63,297 nt of DNA from Butyrivibrio sp. XPD2006 (GTDB taxonomy: Bacteria > Bacillota > Clostridia > Lachnospirales > Lachnospiraceae): positions 1-63,297 of the forward strand of contig NZ_ATVT01000019.1 in assembly GCF_000420865.1 (NCBI RefSeq). The letters run 5' to 3'. The notes below the pieces were generated by a model. The model made no database searches and had not been told where the DNA came from. It saw nothing but the letters and a program-made list of their open reading frames with translations. The translations under genes were made by a program, and so were the position numbers. Positions 8,337 through 17,333 of this stretch are shown one piece after another (position 1 is the stretch's first letter; each line of letters opens with the position of its first letter).

Positions 8337-8846
8337 TTAGGTCTCCTGTCGGATTGTTTTGGATTTTATATCCTCCGCTGTATAGGCCAGATGTTCTATC
8401 TTTTCATACTCTGAAGGGCACAATGTCCGGATCTCATCCGAATCAACCAACCTGAATCCATCGTACGTAAATTTAGGAGTCGTCGCACATGACATGAAGC
8501 AGTAGCTGCTTTTGTCCAGGTTCTCAGCAGCAAAGATGGCACCTTTGGGAATGATCGCCATAGCTGTCTGCCCCTCTCCCATGCCTATAATAGACTCAGA
8601 GACTCTCCCATCAACTATCAGCGTGATCTTCAGTGCGCCTCCCTCATGGTGATACCAAATCTCATCGCAGTCGATCTGATGAAAATGAGATATATCTCCG
8701 CCTTCAAGAAGGAAATATATACTTCCCATAAAAGCCCGCTTATCATGCGCAAACAGAGAAGTGTAAACCTCTGCAAACCAGCCACCCTCCGGATGCCGCT
8801 CAAGTGAATACTTCCTGATAAGTTCCTCTGCTCTTGCCATCTTCAT
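8337..8846 (-). CDS. DUF985 (Cupin_5) family protein
   Basis: This 169-residue single-domain cupin has the family opening LERHPEGGWFAEVY and the metal-site-like stretch SHFHQIDCDEIWYHHEGG. Relatives are small cytoplasmic beta-barrels of uncertain enzymatic role, some proposed to act on sugars. The ATG at 8846 is preceded by GGAGGAG at 3 bases; a second ATG two codons on is possible. It is the first gene of a two-gene operon with the SpeE-like protein. Confidence 0.85.
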   Translation of the reverse strand: MKMARAEELIRKYSLERHPEGGWFAEVYTSLFAHDKRAFMGSIYFLLEGGDISHFHQIDCDEIWYHHEGGALKITLIVDGRVSESIIGMGEGQTAMAIIPKGAIFAAENLDKSSYCFMSCATTPKFTYDGFRLVDSDEIRTLCPSEYEKIEHLAYTAEDIKSKTIRQET

Positions 8847-8933
8847 CTGCTCCTCCAGTCTTTGCCTGTTCCTTACATGTTAGCAAATTCAGGCGAGTTT
8901 TTCACTTACAATCCGTTTACCTGTCTATCTGCC

Positions 8934-8971
8934 AAAATGACCCCTTACCCCCGTCCCCAGGGACCAAAAAA
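8934..8971. repeat. Dispersed palindromic repeat, half copy 2
   Basis: The 29 bases at 8937-8965, running from TGACCCC to AGGGACCA, match the right arm of the full palindrome at 24305-24366 with two differences. They continue into AAAAAAGG exactly as copy 1 does. Confidence 0.8.
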
Positions 8972-8994
8972 GGATGCAAGGCGAACTTGCATCC
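8966..8994 (-). terminator. Terminator of the maltodextrin operon
   Basis: A perfect 9-bp stem, GGATGCAAG/CTTGCATCC (8972-8994, 5-base loop), is followed on the minus strand by TTTTTT. It lies 8 bases past the GH31 stop codon. Confidence 0.9.
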
Positions 8995-9001
8995 TGATTG
9001 G

Positions 9002-11296
9002 TTAATCTTCAAATATTTCTTCGATGGCGTCCTTCAGGACTTCGGAGATGTCAGCACCGGACAGCCATGCAAGGAAATCGGTGTCGTTCATGCGACTTAG
9101 AGCGCCAAATACCATGTCCTTCACAAGGTTGCTGATCCAGGCTCTGTCGAGAAGCTTAAAGACTTCCTCTTTGTGGTTGTTTCCGGCAAGCTTAATGCCT
9201 GTTACTTCGGCAAAAGAGCCTTTGGAAGCATCAACATCCTTAAGCTCCATCACAATTTCTTCCCCCTCGGAAGAAACCGCACCAAGGACTTTTACCTTAT
9301 AATTCCTCTTATCCGGAACAAGCGATAGATCGCCAGCTACCGGATTGACAGTAAACTTCAATGTATCGCCCTCGCAGGATACCTCGAAAAGAGTTGTTGC
9401 AAACTTACCGCCAAGGTAATCCATGCTGCTTCCGTCGTCTTCGTAGAGCTCGTACTTACCGTCAGCACCGGCTACAACTAAAATCTCCATATCTTTAGGA
9501 TTGGCCGTTGTGTTGCTGCGGTCGTCGGTTGCCAGAGGAAGAATACCTCCCTCCTTCATCAGTACGGGAATTGAAGCTATATCTCTATAGAGCTTTCTTC
9601 TCTTGCCGCCGCGGTACACTCTGCCCGTGAGGATATCAACATATCTTCCCTCAGGGATAAGCATATTCACGCAGCCGAGCCTTAATCCCTCGTCAGCAGG
9701 CGCTGTAATCGCACCAACTATAAGGTTTTCTCCATATCCGTACTCAGATCTCACGGAATATGCATCCTCACACTCCGGATTGTCGTAGTACATGGGCCTT
9801 ACAAGAGGCTTATCATCTTTGTAAGCCCTGTAATTCTCAGTGTAGAGATACGGGATCAGTCTGTGCCTGAGTCGTAGGAAATTCTGCATAACTGTGTGAT
9901 ACGGCTCCTCGACTGTCCATGGCTCCTTGTTAAAGAAGGGGCTGCTGGTACTGTGAAGTCTCATGATCGGTGAAAATACGCCGTACTGGATCCATCTGAT
10001 GAGTCGTTCGTTGCTCTTATCCCCCATCATATGGCCGCCTATATCATGGCTCCACCAGCCATAGCCTATGTTGCTGGCATTAGCGGTGAAGAAAGGCTGG
10101 AAATCCAGGCTCTTCCATGTACACACGGTATCTCCGGAAAATCCTACAGGATATCTGTGGCTTCCCGGTCCTGCGTATCTGGAGAATATCATCGGTCTGA
10201 TATTCCTGCCCTCCTGGTCCTTGTAATGATAGTGATTGAGCAGGATCAGCGGATCCACATCCCCGGCTTTCCTGCCGGTTCCCTGTTGCCAGTCAATCCA
10301 CCAGAAGTCCACTCCGTCCTCCTCGTAGGGATGCATGATCTTGTCAAAATAAGCATCTCTGAAGGCCGGATCTTCAAAGTCAAACTCCACTGTGGACTCT
10401 GTCGCAGGATCCACGCCCATTGATGATGCCACCTCTTTATACATATCTTCAAATGCCCTGACTCCGTCTGCGGGATGAAGGTTCAGTGTCACAGCAAGTC
10501 CGCTCTCATGCACATGCTTTAAAAATCTCTTATAATCCGGGAACAGCTCTTTATTCCAGGTATGTCCAGTCCAGCCTGAGCCGTATTTGGGATCGACCTC
10601 GGTAACGTGCCAGTCCATATCAATAACTGCCACAGCAAGAGGAATCTGCTCTTTTTCAAAGTTCTCAAGCACCTTGTTGTAAGACTCCTCAGTATATCTG
10701 TAGTATCTGCTCCACCAGTTGCCCAGTGCATATCGCGGGATCATAGGTGTCTTTCCGCAAAGTGCATAGAAATCCTTAAGTCCCCCGTAGAAATCCCTGC
10801 CATATCCAAAGAAATAAAGATCAAGGGAATCAGCCTGTCTCTGCACAAACTTCCCATCCCTGTTGTCATCGTCATATACAATAACAGGGCTTGAGGAGTC
10901 ATTTATTACAGCATAGCCGTCTCTTCCGAAAATTCCGGCTTCCAGCTCGCACCCTCCGTCTTTGTTGTCGAGGGTTCTGGCTGTTCCTCTCATATTTCTG
11001 CCACTGCCTGTATTATCATGACTGTAATGCCAGGTGGTTCCAAAGCTCTTTAGCTCCACAGAAAGGCCATAGGACGAGAATTCCTCCTCGTTGTACTTAA
11101 GAAGAAGCTCATCGGTTTCCACATATAGAAACCCATCCTCATGCCTCATGCTCTTTATATCGCACTGCAAATCCCTGTTTGCCACCATCATTGTAAGACG
11201 GTCTTCAAACTTTCCGTTTTCGCTGTATTCAAGCCTTATCAGTCTGTCTGTCAAAACGCAGATCCTGTACTTGTCGCCGCATACCATGTAATTCAT
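9002..11296 (-). CDS. GH31 alpha-glucosidase
   Basis: The 764-residue cytoplasmic enzyme should release glucose from the non-reducing end of imported alpha-glucans. The catalytic barrel carries WWIDWQQG, whose Asp is the nucleophile, and GFSGDTVCTW, whose Asp is the acid/base. GYGWWSHDIGGHM and the FSPIMRLHS loop are also typical. An N-terminal beta-sandwich and a C-terminal beta domain flank it. About 40 extra residues at the C-terminus end in a highly acidic tail. I prefer ATG 11296 (GGGAGAG 7 bases upstream) to the upstream in-frame codon at 11344. It is the last gene of the malEFG operon. Confidence 0.92.
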   Translation of the reverse strand: MNYMVCGDKYRICVLTDRLIRLEYSENGKFEDRLTMMVANRDLQCDIKSMRHEDGFLYVETDELLLKYNEEEFSSYGLSVELKSFGTTWHYSHDNTGSGRNMRGTARTLDNKDGGCELEAGIFGRDGYAVINDSSSPVIVYDDDNRDGKFVQRQADSLDLYFFGYGRDFYGGLKDFYALCGKTPMIPRYALGNWWSRYYRYTEESYNKVLENFEKEQIPLAVAVIDMDWHVTEVDPKYGSGWTGHTWNKELFPDYKRFLKHVHESGLAVTLNLHPADGVRAFEDMYKEVASSMGVDPATESTVEFDFEDPAFRDAYFDKIMHPYEEDGVDFWWIDWQQGTGRKAGDVDPLILLNHYHYKDQEGRNIRPMIFSRYAGPGSHRYPVGFSGDTVCTWKSLDFQPFFTANASNIGYGWWSHDIGGHMMGDKSNERLIRWIQYGVFSPIMRLHSTSSPFFNKEPWTVEEPYHTVMQNFLRLRHRLIPYLYTENYRAYKDDKPLVRPMYYDNPECEDAYSVRSEYGYGENLIVGAITAPADEGLRLGCVNMLIPEGRYVDILTGRVYRGGKRRKLYRDIASIPVLMKEGGILPLATDDRSNTTANPKDMEILVVAGADGKYELYEDDGSSMDYLGGKFATTLFEVSCEGDTLKFTVNPVAGDLSLVPDKRNYKVKVLGAVSSEGEEIVMELKDVDASKGSFAEVTGIKLAGNNHKEEVFKLLDRAWISNLVKDMVFGALSRMNDTDFLAWLSGADISEVLKDAIEEIFED

Positions 11297-11313
11297 TACG
11301 TTCTCTCCCAAAT

Positions 11314-13158
11314 TTAATCCAGTTTTATGATATATGCTCCGCACGCCGGAACCTTTATCGTCATATCTCCGTTTTCACATTTTGCGTCAAAAGACCTGCC
11401 AAATTCATCCACGTCTCCCAAAGCCCCGTTCGCTCCGATCTCCCAGAGAGGAACAGTCACATCTCTGTCCTCATCTTCCATTGAGATGATTCCGAGATAT
11501 CTTTCACCGTTTAAAAATCTTGCAACGGCAAGGATACGACCATCGGCCAAAAGAACCTTTCTTCCGCCCTTTGCAAAGGCAGAAACAGTTCTTCTCAGCT
11601 CGATCATTCTTCTGTATAATTCATAACGTGCGTTATCTTTATCCTCAGCTCTGTACCAGGGCATAGGATATCTGCATCCGGCATCGCTTACGGTATGTCC
11701 GTCAATACCGAGCTCATCGCCGTAGTACACACAGGGAATTCCGGTGAACAGAAGGTATGAAAGAACCACACCCCTGTATTTCTCATCCGTGATCTCCTCA
11801 TAATTATGGACTCTGGAGACATCATGTGAGTCAAAAAGATTCATCTGACAGTCAGCCACTGCCTGTGGAAGGAAGTTATAGTGATCATCGCTTCTCTTTA
11901 CCACATCTTCGGCAGTCATGACATATTTTGCCTTCATGATGGTCTCGTTTCTCTGTAAAAAGAGATCCGGAAGTCCCGCAAACTGCCTGATCACTCGCCC
12001 GTATCCGTAGTAATTCATCGGTGTGTTCCAAAGATCGCCCTGAAGATACTCATAACAGTCGCCCCAGTGCTCTCCGATTATGAAAGCATCGCGTTTTTCC
12101 TGCCTGATGGCATCGCATATTTCTCGCCAGACCTCATCAGCAACCTGGACATCATCGTTTCTGCCAAGGACATCAGCCACGTCAAAGCGCCATCCATCGA
12201 TATTGTAGGGAGGACGAAGCCATTTTCTTAAGACACTGTCCCTATTTCTGTAGATCAGATCCCTTAATTCTTCGTTGCGATAGTCCATGAAGGGAAGGCT
12301 CTTTACTCCTGCCCAGCCCTTAAGTGACCCGTCTGAATCCTTAAAGTAGAACTCTCTCTTTGTCCTTGTCCACTCGTGTTCACTGCCGGTGTGGTTCACC
12401 GAGATATCCAGGATCAGCTTCATGTCATTTTTGTGAAGCTCATCAGAAAGCTCGGCAAGAGCCTCGTCTCCGCCAAAGTGCGGATCAACATGAAAATAAT
12501 CTATGCAGTCGTACTTATGAGTAGAATATGCAGTAAATATCGGGTTCAGATAAATTGCAGTAACGCCAAGTTCCTTGAGATACGGGATCTTGTCTTTTAC
12601 CCCTTTAAGATCTCCTCCGAAGAAATCCATGCCCCACGACTCTTCCACAGGGAGAGGCGCCATATTCCAGTCGGGCATCCTGATGCATTTACGTCCGAAA
12701 TACTCGTATTCACCGTCCTTTACATCATTTGATTCATCTCCGTTGCAGAATCTCTCGGGAAATATCTGGTAAAAAACTGCGCCGTCAACCCAGTCGGGTT
12801 TGACATAGTCTGTTCTGATAATAAAATCATGCCTGTAGTCCGGGACATAAGTCTGAACTCCGGCCTGTGTGTAGAAATACGCTGCTTTTTCCGTAACCAG
12901 TACGAAATGGTACTGAAGAACAGGCTCATTAAGCACCGTCCTTGCACTGTAATAATCAAGTCCGCCTTCACTGTGATCCAATTCCATAGGAATATAGGTC
13001 TCAGCACCGTTAACTATCCTCCAGAGCAGAACATCGCTGACCGGCGCTCCGCTCATAAAGCTTAAGCTTATCGTTATCTCTTTTCCCAGAGCAGGCGCAG
13101 GATCGCTGACATAGCCTTCCGTTCCGTCGCTGTATATACTTTTAGTCCAATCTCTCAT
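11314..13158 (-). CDS. GH13 neopullulanase/maltogenic-amylase-type glycosidase
   Basis: The 614-residue protein has an N-terminal beta-sandwich typical of cyclomaltodextrinases (about 1-115). A GH13 barrel follows with all catalytic residues: the nucleophile in GWRFDVADV, the acid/base Glu in FIIGEHWGD, and the third acid in FDSHDVSR. A C-terminal beta domain ends the protein. No signal peptide is present, so it acts inside the cell on imported maltodextrins. ATG 13158 (GAGGT 6 bases upstream) is preferred to the TTG one codon earlier. It sits between malG and the GH31 gene with short gaps. Confidence 0.92.
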   Translation of the reverse strand: MRDWTKSIYSDGTEGYVSDPAPALGKEITISLSFMSGAPVSDVLLWRIVNGAETYIPMELDHSEGGLDYYSARTVLNEPVLQYHFVLVTEKAAYFYTQAGVQTYVPDYRHDFIIRTDYVKPDWVDGAVFYQIFPERFCNGDESNDVKDGEYEYFGRKCIRMPDWNMAPLPVEESWGMDFFGGDLKGVKDKIPYLKELGVTAIYLNPIFTAYSTHKYDCIDYFHVDPHFGGDEALAELSDELHKNDMKLILDISVNHTGSEHEWTRTKREFYFKDSDGSLKGWAGVKSLPFMDYRNEELRDLIYRNRDSVLRKWLRPPYNIDGWRFDVADVLGRNDDVQVADEVWREICDAIRQEKRDAFIIGEHWGDCYEYLQGDLWNTPMNYYGYGRVIRQFAGLPDLFLQRNETIMKAKYVMTAEDVVKRSDDHYNFLPQAVADCQMNLFDSHDVSRVHNYEEITDEKYRGVVLSYLLFTGIPCVYYGDELGIDGHTVSDAGCRYPMPWYRAEDKDNARYELYRRMIELRRTVSAFAKGGRKVLLADGRILAVARFLNGERYLGIISMEDEDRDVTVPLWEIGANGALGDVDEFGRSFDAKCENGDMTIKVPACGAYIIKLD

Positions 13159-13181
13159 CAAAAACCTCGTAAAAACCTGAT

Positions 13182-14444
13182 TTAACCTTTAACTGAACCT
13201 GACAGACCCTCAACATAGAATCTCTGAAGCCAGATAAACAGTATAACTATAGGCACCGCAATAACAACGGCTCCTGCTGCAAACTGTGTGTAGTATGAGT
13301 CAATTCTTCTGAAGTCTGTCATCCAGAAAAGACCTACAGCAACAGTGTAAGAACTCTGTCTGTCACCAAAGAGCAGTCTTGGGAAGATGTAGTCCGACCA
13401 TGCTCCAAGGAATGTACCAAGCACCTGATATACAATGATGGACTTGGACAGAGGAATGGTGATCCTTGTAAATATCTGAAGTCGTGAAGCGCCGTCAATG
13501 ATGGCAGCTTCGTCAATGGCCTTGGGAATAGTATCAAAGTAGCCCTTTGTTATGTGATATCCCATAGCTGCGCCTGCAGCACCTACAACGATAAGGGCTC
13601 CGATACTCTGGTTAAGTCCAAGGCCCTTTAAGATGTTGTACAAAGCTACCATTGACATGAAGCCGGGGAACATTCCGATGATCATAAGAATGTTCATGAA
13701 CTGCTTTCTTCCGCTGAATCTGGTGCGGCTGAGAATAAATGCAGTTCCAAGCACGATCAGAGTGTTTAATACGCATCCGCATACCGCAACGATCATGGTG
13801 TTAACCCACCATTTTCCGAAGGGAACCGCTGAATTGTGGAACAGATCGTAGAAGTTCTTAAGCGTCAGGTGCTTGGGGAAGAAATATCCCACATAGTAGC
13901 CCTGCTCTGCACGGAGCGCTGTCAGAAGGATCCAGAGGATCGGGAACATCCACATTACTCCGAGAATCGTGAGTACAATGTAACCTACATTTATCTCTGC
14001 AAGCTTCATGATGTAAACAAGGCTGCAGTATGCTGTGATAATTCCGATCCAGAAGCCGATTCCTGCGCTCTTTAAAAGGAAATTGTCCTCAATTCCGCCC
14101 TCTTCAAGGATGAGCTTTAATGCAAAAAGAAGCGTTGTCCAAAAGAAAGTTGCAAATATCTGAACAAACATCCATGCCTTTACGATCTTTACACCGGTCC
14201 TGAAGTATGAAACAAGTCCGAGAACCAGAGAAACTACTGTAAGTACTACTGCAAAATACAGGAAGAATGATACAGCAGCTGTTTTATCGGCAGACAAAAG
14301 AGCTATCGCCGTGCTGACCATGTTCTTTCCGCCCGCATCTTTGCTTGTAAATGGGAGCAGCAGTGCAATAAAGCTCAGTACTACTGCCACAAAGGCCTTA
14401 AGGAGGTATTCTGTTTTAAGTCCTATAACTGTCTTATTATTCAT
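13182..14444 (-). CDS. malG: Maltodextrin ABC transporter permease MalG
   Basis: The 420-residue inner-membrane permease has extra N-terminal hydrophobic segments before the core. The EAA loop that contacts the ATPase reads DEAAIIDGASRLQIFTRITI near the C-terminus. It pairs with MalF to form the channel. Its ATG overlaps the TAA of malF (TAATG), so translation is coupled. No ATPase gene is present nearby; Firmicutes often use a shared MsmX-type ATPase encoded elsewhere. Confidence 0.93.
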   Translation of the reverse strand: MNNKTVIGLKTEYLLKAFVAVVLSFIALLLPFTSKDAGGKNMVSTAIALLSADKTAAVSFFLYFAVVLTVVSLVLGLVSYFRTGVKIVKAWMFVQIFATFFWTTLLFALKLILEEGGIEDNFLLKSAGIGFWIGIITAYCSLVYIMKLAEINVGYIVLTILGVMWMFPILWILLTALRAEQGYYVGYFFPKHLTLKNFYDLFHNSAVPFGKWWVNTMIVAVCGCVLNTLIVLGTAFILSRTRFSGRKQFMNILMIIGMFPGFMSMVALYNILKGLGLNQSIGALIVVGAAGAAMGYHITKGYFDTIPKAIDEAAIIDGASRLQIFTRITIPLSKSIIVYQVLGTFLGAWSDYIFPRLLFGDRQSSYTVAVGLFWMTDFRRIDSYYTQFAAGAVVIAVPIVILFIWLQRFYVEGLSGSVKG

Positions 14445-15805
14445 TATTGGAAGCCCTCCTCATTCTTCATGGATCCCGATCTCTGGAATGTTATCAGCGT
14501 GAATGTGGCTGAAATGATAAAGATAAGGATACCGATGGTAGCTGCCAGGTTGTAGTCGTTGGTATCAGCCGTCAGCTTGTACAGCCATGTAACCAGAAGG
14601 TCTGTCTTTCCGGCGCCCTTGTAGTAATCAAGCGTCATTGGGCCACCACCTGTCAGGAAGTAAATAGCACTGAAGTTGTTAAAGTTACCGATCAGATTTG
14701 CAATCAGATAAGGTGTTGTAACAAACAACATGTAAGGGAAAGTGATCTTTCTGAAGATCACAAAGGGGCTTGCCCCGTCAATTCTGGCGCTCTCGTAAAG
14801 CTCCGCAGGGATGTTCATAAGGATACCGCTGACCATCAGCATGGTAACCGGTACACCGATCCAGAAATTGACTAAAATAACCGAAACTCTTGCGTAACTT
14901 GCCTGTGTAAGGAATGGAACCGCAGAAGCTGTCCAGCCCCACTTTTGAATGAGTACATTGAAGATACCCTTCTCCCCAAGCATGGTTCCTACTACCTTCA
15001 GTGAGATAAATGCAGGAATACCCATTGTTACTACAAAGATTGTTCTCCAGAATTTCTTGAACTCAATTCCTTTTGAATTGATGATCATTGCAAGTATCAT
15101 GCCGCCAAAGTAGCAGCTGAAAGTAGCAAAGATTCCCCAGATAAAAGTCCAGCCGAGAACAGGCCAGAATGTCTGTGAAAGCTTATCACTCGACATAAGG
15201 AGTGTTTTAAAGTTTTCAAGCTGAACCCAGTCAAAGAGATGTCCCGGGGGCTGATGTTCGTTATCATAGTTGGTAAACGCCATGAGGATCATGTAGATCA
15301 GAGGCGTAAACGTAAATATTAAAAGTCCTACTACAGGTATTGCAAGAAGCAGGAAATGAATATTCTCATTAGTTAATGACTTAACGTCTTCGATAAAATT
15401 GTTAACGTGATGTCCGTGATCATGATTGAATCTGGCATTTTCTCCCGAAGAAATTGAGAACAGCCATATAGCTACAAAACAGATTGTGACAACGATAGCA
15501 ACTACTCCGGTAAGGAGAATGATCATTGAGTTGTCACCTGCCTGCATCTCATAGATGCCGAGTGCCTCATTGTAGGCCATACCCTGTTCATGCTCGCCCA
15601 GGGTTGCAAGACCGTGTAAAAGATCTATTCCGGTAGTAAACAAAAAAATGAAGTAACATACCTCAAGCAAAAGGAACAGAAGTCCCTTCACAACCTGACC
15701 ATATCTGATATTTGCAAGTCCGCAAAAGATATAGCTGAGTTTGGAAAAGATGTCACCCCTTGTAAAAGTCGTGATAAAATTTCTGCGCTTATACTCTTTA
15801 TCCAT
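14444..15805 (-). CDS. malF: Maltodextrin ABC transporter permease MalF
   Basis: This 453-residue multi-pass permease has the EAA loop ELYESARIDGASPFVIFRKI, which couples it to the transport ATPase. The extended N-terminal part has two or three hydrophobic segments and a cytoplasmic His-rich stretch (HDHGHH). It follows malE after a 65-base gap that holds a strong stem-loop, and overlaps malG by one base. Confidence 0.94.
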   Translation of the reverse strand: MDKEYKRRNFITTFTRGDIFSKLSYIFCGLANIRYGQVVKGLLFLLLEVCYFIFLFTTGIDLLHGLATLGEHEQGMAYNEALGIYEMQAGDNSMIILLTGVVAIVVTICFVAIWLFSISSGENARFNHDHGHHVNNFIEDVKSLTNENIHFLLLAIPVVGLLIFTFTPLIYMILMAFTNYDNEHQPPGHLFDWVQLENFKTLLMSSDKLSQTFWPVLGWTFIWGIFATFSCYFGGMILAMIINSKGIEFKKFWRTIFVVTMGIPAFISLKVVGTMLGEKGIFNVLIQKWGWTASAVPFLTQASYARVSVILVNFWIGVPVTMLMVSGILMNIPAELYESARIDGASPFVIFRKITFPYMLFVTTPYLIANLIGNFNNFSAIYFLTGGGPMTLDYYKGAGKTDLLVTWLYKLTADTNDYNLAATIGILIFIISATFTLITFQRSGSMKNEEGFQ

Positions 15806-15825
15806 CTTAAGCTCCCTATATAGTA

Positions 15826-15855
15826 TTATCGGGGCTGCAGATGCAGCCCCGATAA
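15826..15855 (-). promoter_or_regulatory. Perfect 14-bp stem-loop between malE and malF
   Basis: Bases 15826-15839 pair fully with 15842-15855 around a two-base loop. No U-run follows on the minus strand, so it is not a classic terminator. Such intercistronic stems often protect the upstream mRNA and lower downstream expression, giving more binding protein than permease. That role is inferred. Confidence 0.8.
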
Positions 15856-15870
15856 AGAAACTGTTTCAGA

Positions 15871-17172
15871 TTATTCTGAAAGTGTTCCTGTGATGCTGTC
15901 TACAAGTGCATCAAGCTTTTCCTGTGCATTTGCTTTTGTGATCTCGCCTGAAACAACGCCCTCACCAAATGCCTGTGCAGGTGTCCAGTAATCACCCATC
16001 TTGGAGATTGAAGGCTGGTTTGTAGCCTTTGAAGCCTGTGCATTGAGTGCTGCTGCTACCTCATCGTTTGCAATATCTGAAGAAGATGCAAGTGAGTTGA
16101 GTACAGGAACATCACCCTGATTCTTGTATCTTGTAAGGCTGTTCTCAGGATTTGCAAGGAATACTGCAAGCTGCTGAGCTGCAAGAGGGTAAGCTGTTGT
16201 TGACTTAACTGTGATAGTCTTGAAATCAACGAAGTTTGAAAGCTGTACTTCCTTGCCACCGATGTTGGCTGTAGGAAGAGCTACTGCACCGAGCTTATCG
16301 CCGAGAGACTCTCTGTAAGAAGGAGCGCTCCAAGCACCGTCTGTGATAGCTGCAAGGTTACCTTCCTTGAACTCTGCTCCGCCAACGCCGTCCTTGTTCT
16401 CAAGGTATTTAGGGTTGCCTGCAAGATCAATGATGTACTCTGCTGCTGCAAGACCTGTCTCATTGTTCCATGAGCACTCTGAAGGATCTTTTCCGTCAGG
16501 TCCGAAGAGTGTGCATCCTGCGCCGAGGAAGAAGCTCTCGATGTACCATGAATTTGTGATATTTGTACTGAAGTTGTACTTAGCACCTGTGTCCTTAGCA
16601 AGGATTGTCTCAAGGCTCTTAACATCATCTGCTGTAAGAAGGTCCTTGTTGTAATACATAAAGTATGTATTAGGTGAGAAAGGTGCTGCATATGTAAGAC
16701 CGTCTACTGTTACAGCTGTAAGTGCGCTCTCAGGAAGGTCTGATGCTATTGTCTCGAAATCCTTTGTGATAGGAAGCAGAAGTCCCTTGTTAACAAGGTC
16801 TGCAACTCCGCCTGAAGGAGTATAGAAAATATCTGCTGCTGTATCAGGATCTGTATTGAGCTGCTGAGGTGCCTCATCGATACCTACAACTGCAATCTCA
16901 TAAGTGATATTGAATTCATCGTGAAGATCATCGAATGCCTTTACTGCTGCATCTGTGTCTTCAACTGCCTCTTCAGGAACCCAGATCTTAAGTGAAACAT
17001 CCTGTGTCTCAACAGGTGCTGCAGCATTTGAATCAGCCTGTGCTGTCTGTGTTGCTGTTGTGTTGTCTGTCTGTGCCTGTGCGCCGCCCTGTGCGTCGCT
17101 TCCACATCCTACAAGAGCAGATGCTGCAAGTACTCCGCTCATAAGTAGTGCGCTTAACTTTTTCATCTTCAT
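15871..17172 (-). CDS. malE: Maltodextrin-binding lipoprotein MalE
   Basis: This 433-residue solute-binding lipoprotein has a signal peptide ending in the lipobox LVGCGS, so Cys22 is the lipidated residue. A low-complexity linker rich in Ala, Gln and Thr (about 27-60) leads into a cluster-B (MalE-type) binding fold with ATFxxx-like strands such as GLTYAAPFSPNTYFMYYNKD. It captures maltodextrins outside the membrane for MalFG. AAGGAGG lies 9 bases before the ATG. It is first in the operon, under a promoter with a LacI-type operator at 17226-17237. Confidence 0.94.
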   Translation of the reverse strand: MKMKKLSALLMSGVLAASALVGCGSDAQGGAQAQTDNTTATQTAQADSNAAAPVETQDVSLKIWVPEEAVEDTDAAVKAFDDLHDEFNITYEIAVVGIDEAPQQLNTDPDTAADIFYTPSGGVADLVNKGLLLPITKDFETIASDLPESALTAVTVDGLTYAAPFSPNTYFMYYNKDLLTADDVKSLETILAKDTGAKYNFSTNITNSWYIESFFLGAGCTLFGPDGKDPSECSWNNETGLAAAEYIIDLAGNPKYLENKDGVGGAEFKEGNLAAITDGAWSAPSYRESLGDKLGAVALPTANIGGKEVQLSNFVDFKTITVKSTTAYPLAAQQLAVFLANPENSLTRYKNQGDVPVLNSLASSSDIANDEVAAALNAQASKATNQPSISKMGDYWTPAQAFGEGVVSGEITKANAQEKLDALVDSITGTLSE

Positions 17173-17225
17173 TTACGTAATCCTCCTTTAAACTATCCCC
17201 CAATGCAATGGGTTCTTTGTATTGG

Positions 17226-17286
17226 TTAATCGCTTTACGTAGACTATAAACCAACGGCCACCGTGGGTCAATCCCTCGGTGGCCGT
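17226..17286 (-). promoter_or_regulatory. malE promoter with LacI-type operator and a hairpin around the -35 box
   Basis: On the minus strand TTGACC (17266-17271) is followed after 17 bases by TATAGT (17243-17248). Just downstream lies a near-palindrome, TTAATCGCTTTA on the plus strand (17226-17237), which should cover the start site. A 10-bp stem (17254-17263 with 17277-17286) holds the -35 box in its loop and the spacer in one arm. The stem is also suited to terminate lacI transcription. Confidence 0.8.
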
Positions 17287-17333
17287 TTCTATGTTTTGTA
17301 TAAAAAATGAGGTTAACAAAAGGTTAACGTTTT

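Noticed and set aside
17226..17237. Catabolite-responsive element for CcpA
   Set aside because: The core resembles cre, but the flanks do not match well and the same palindrome recurs at both promoters beside a local LacI gene, so a dedicated operator is simpler.
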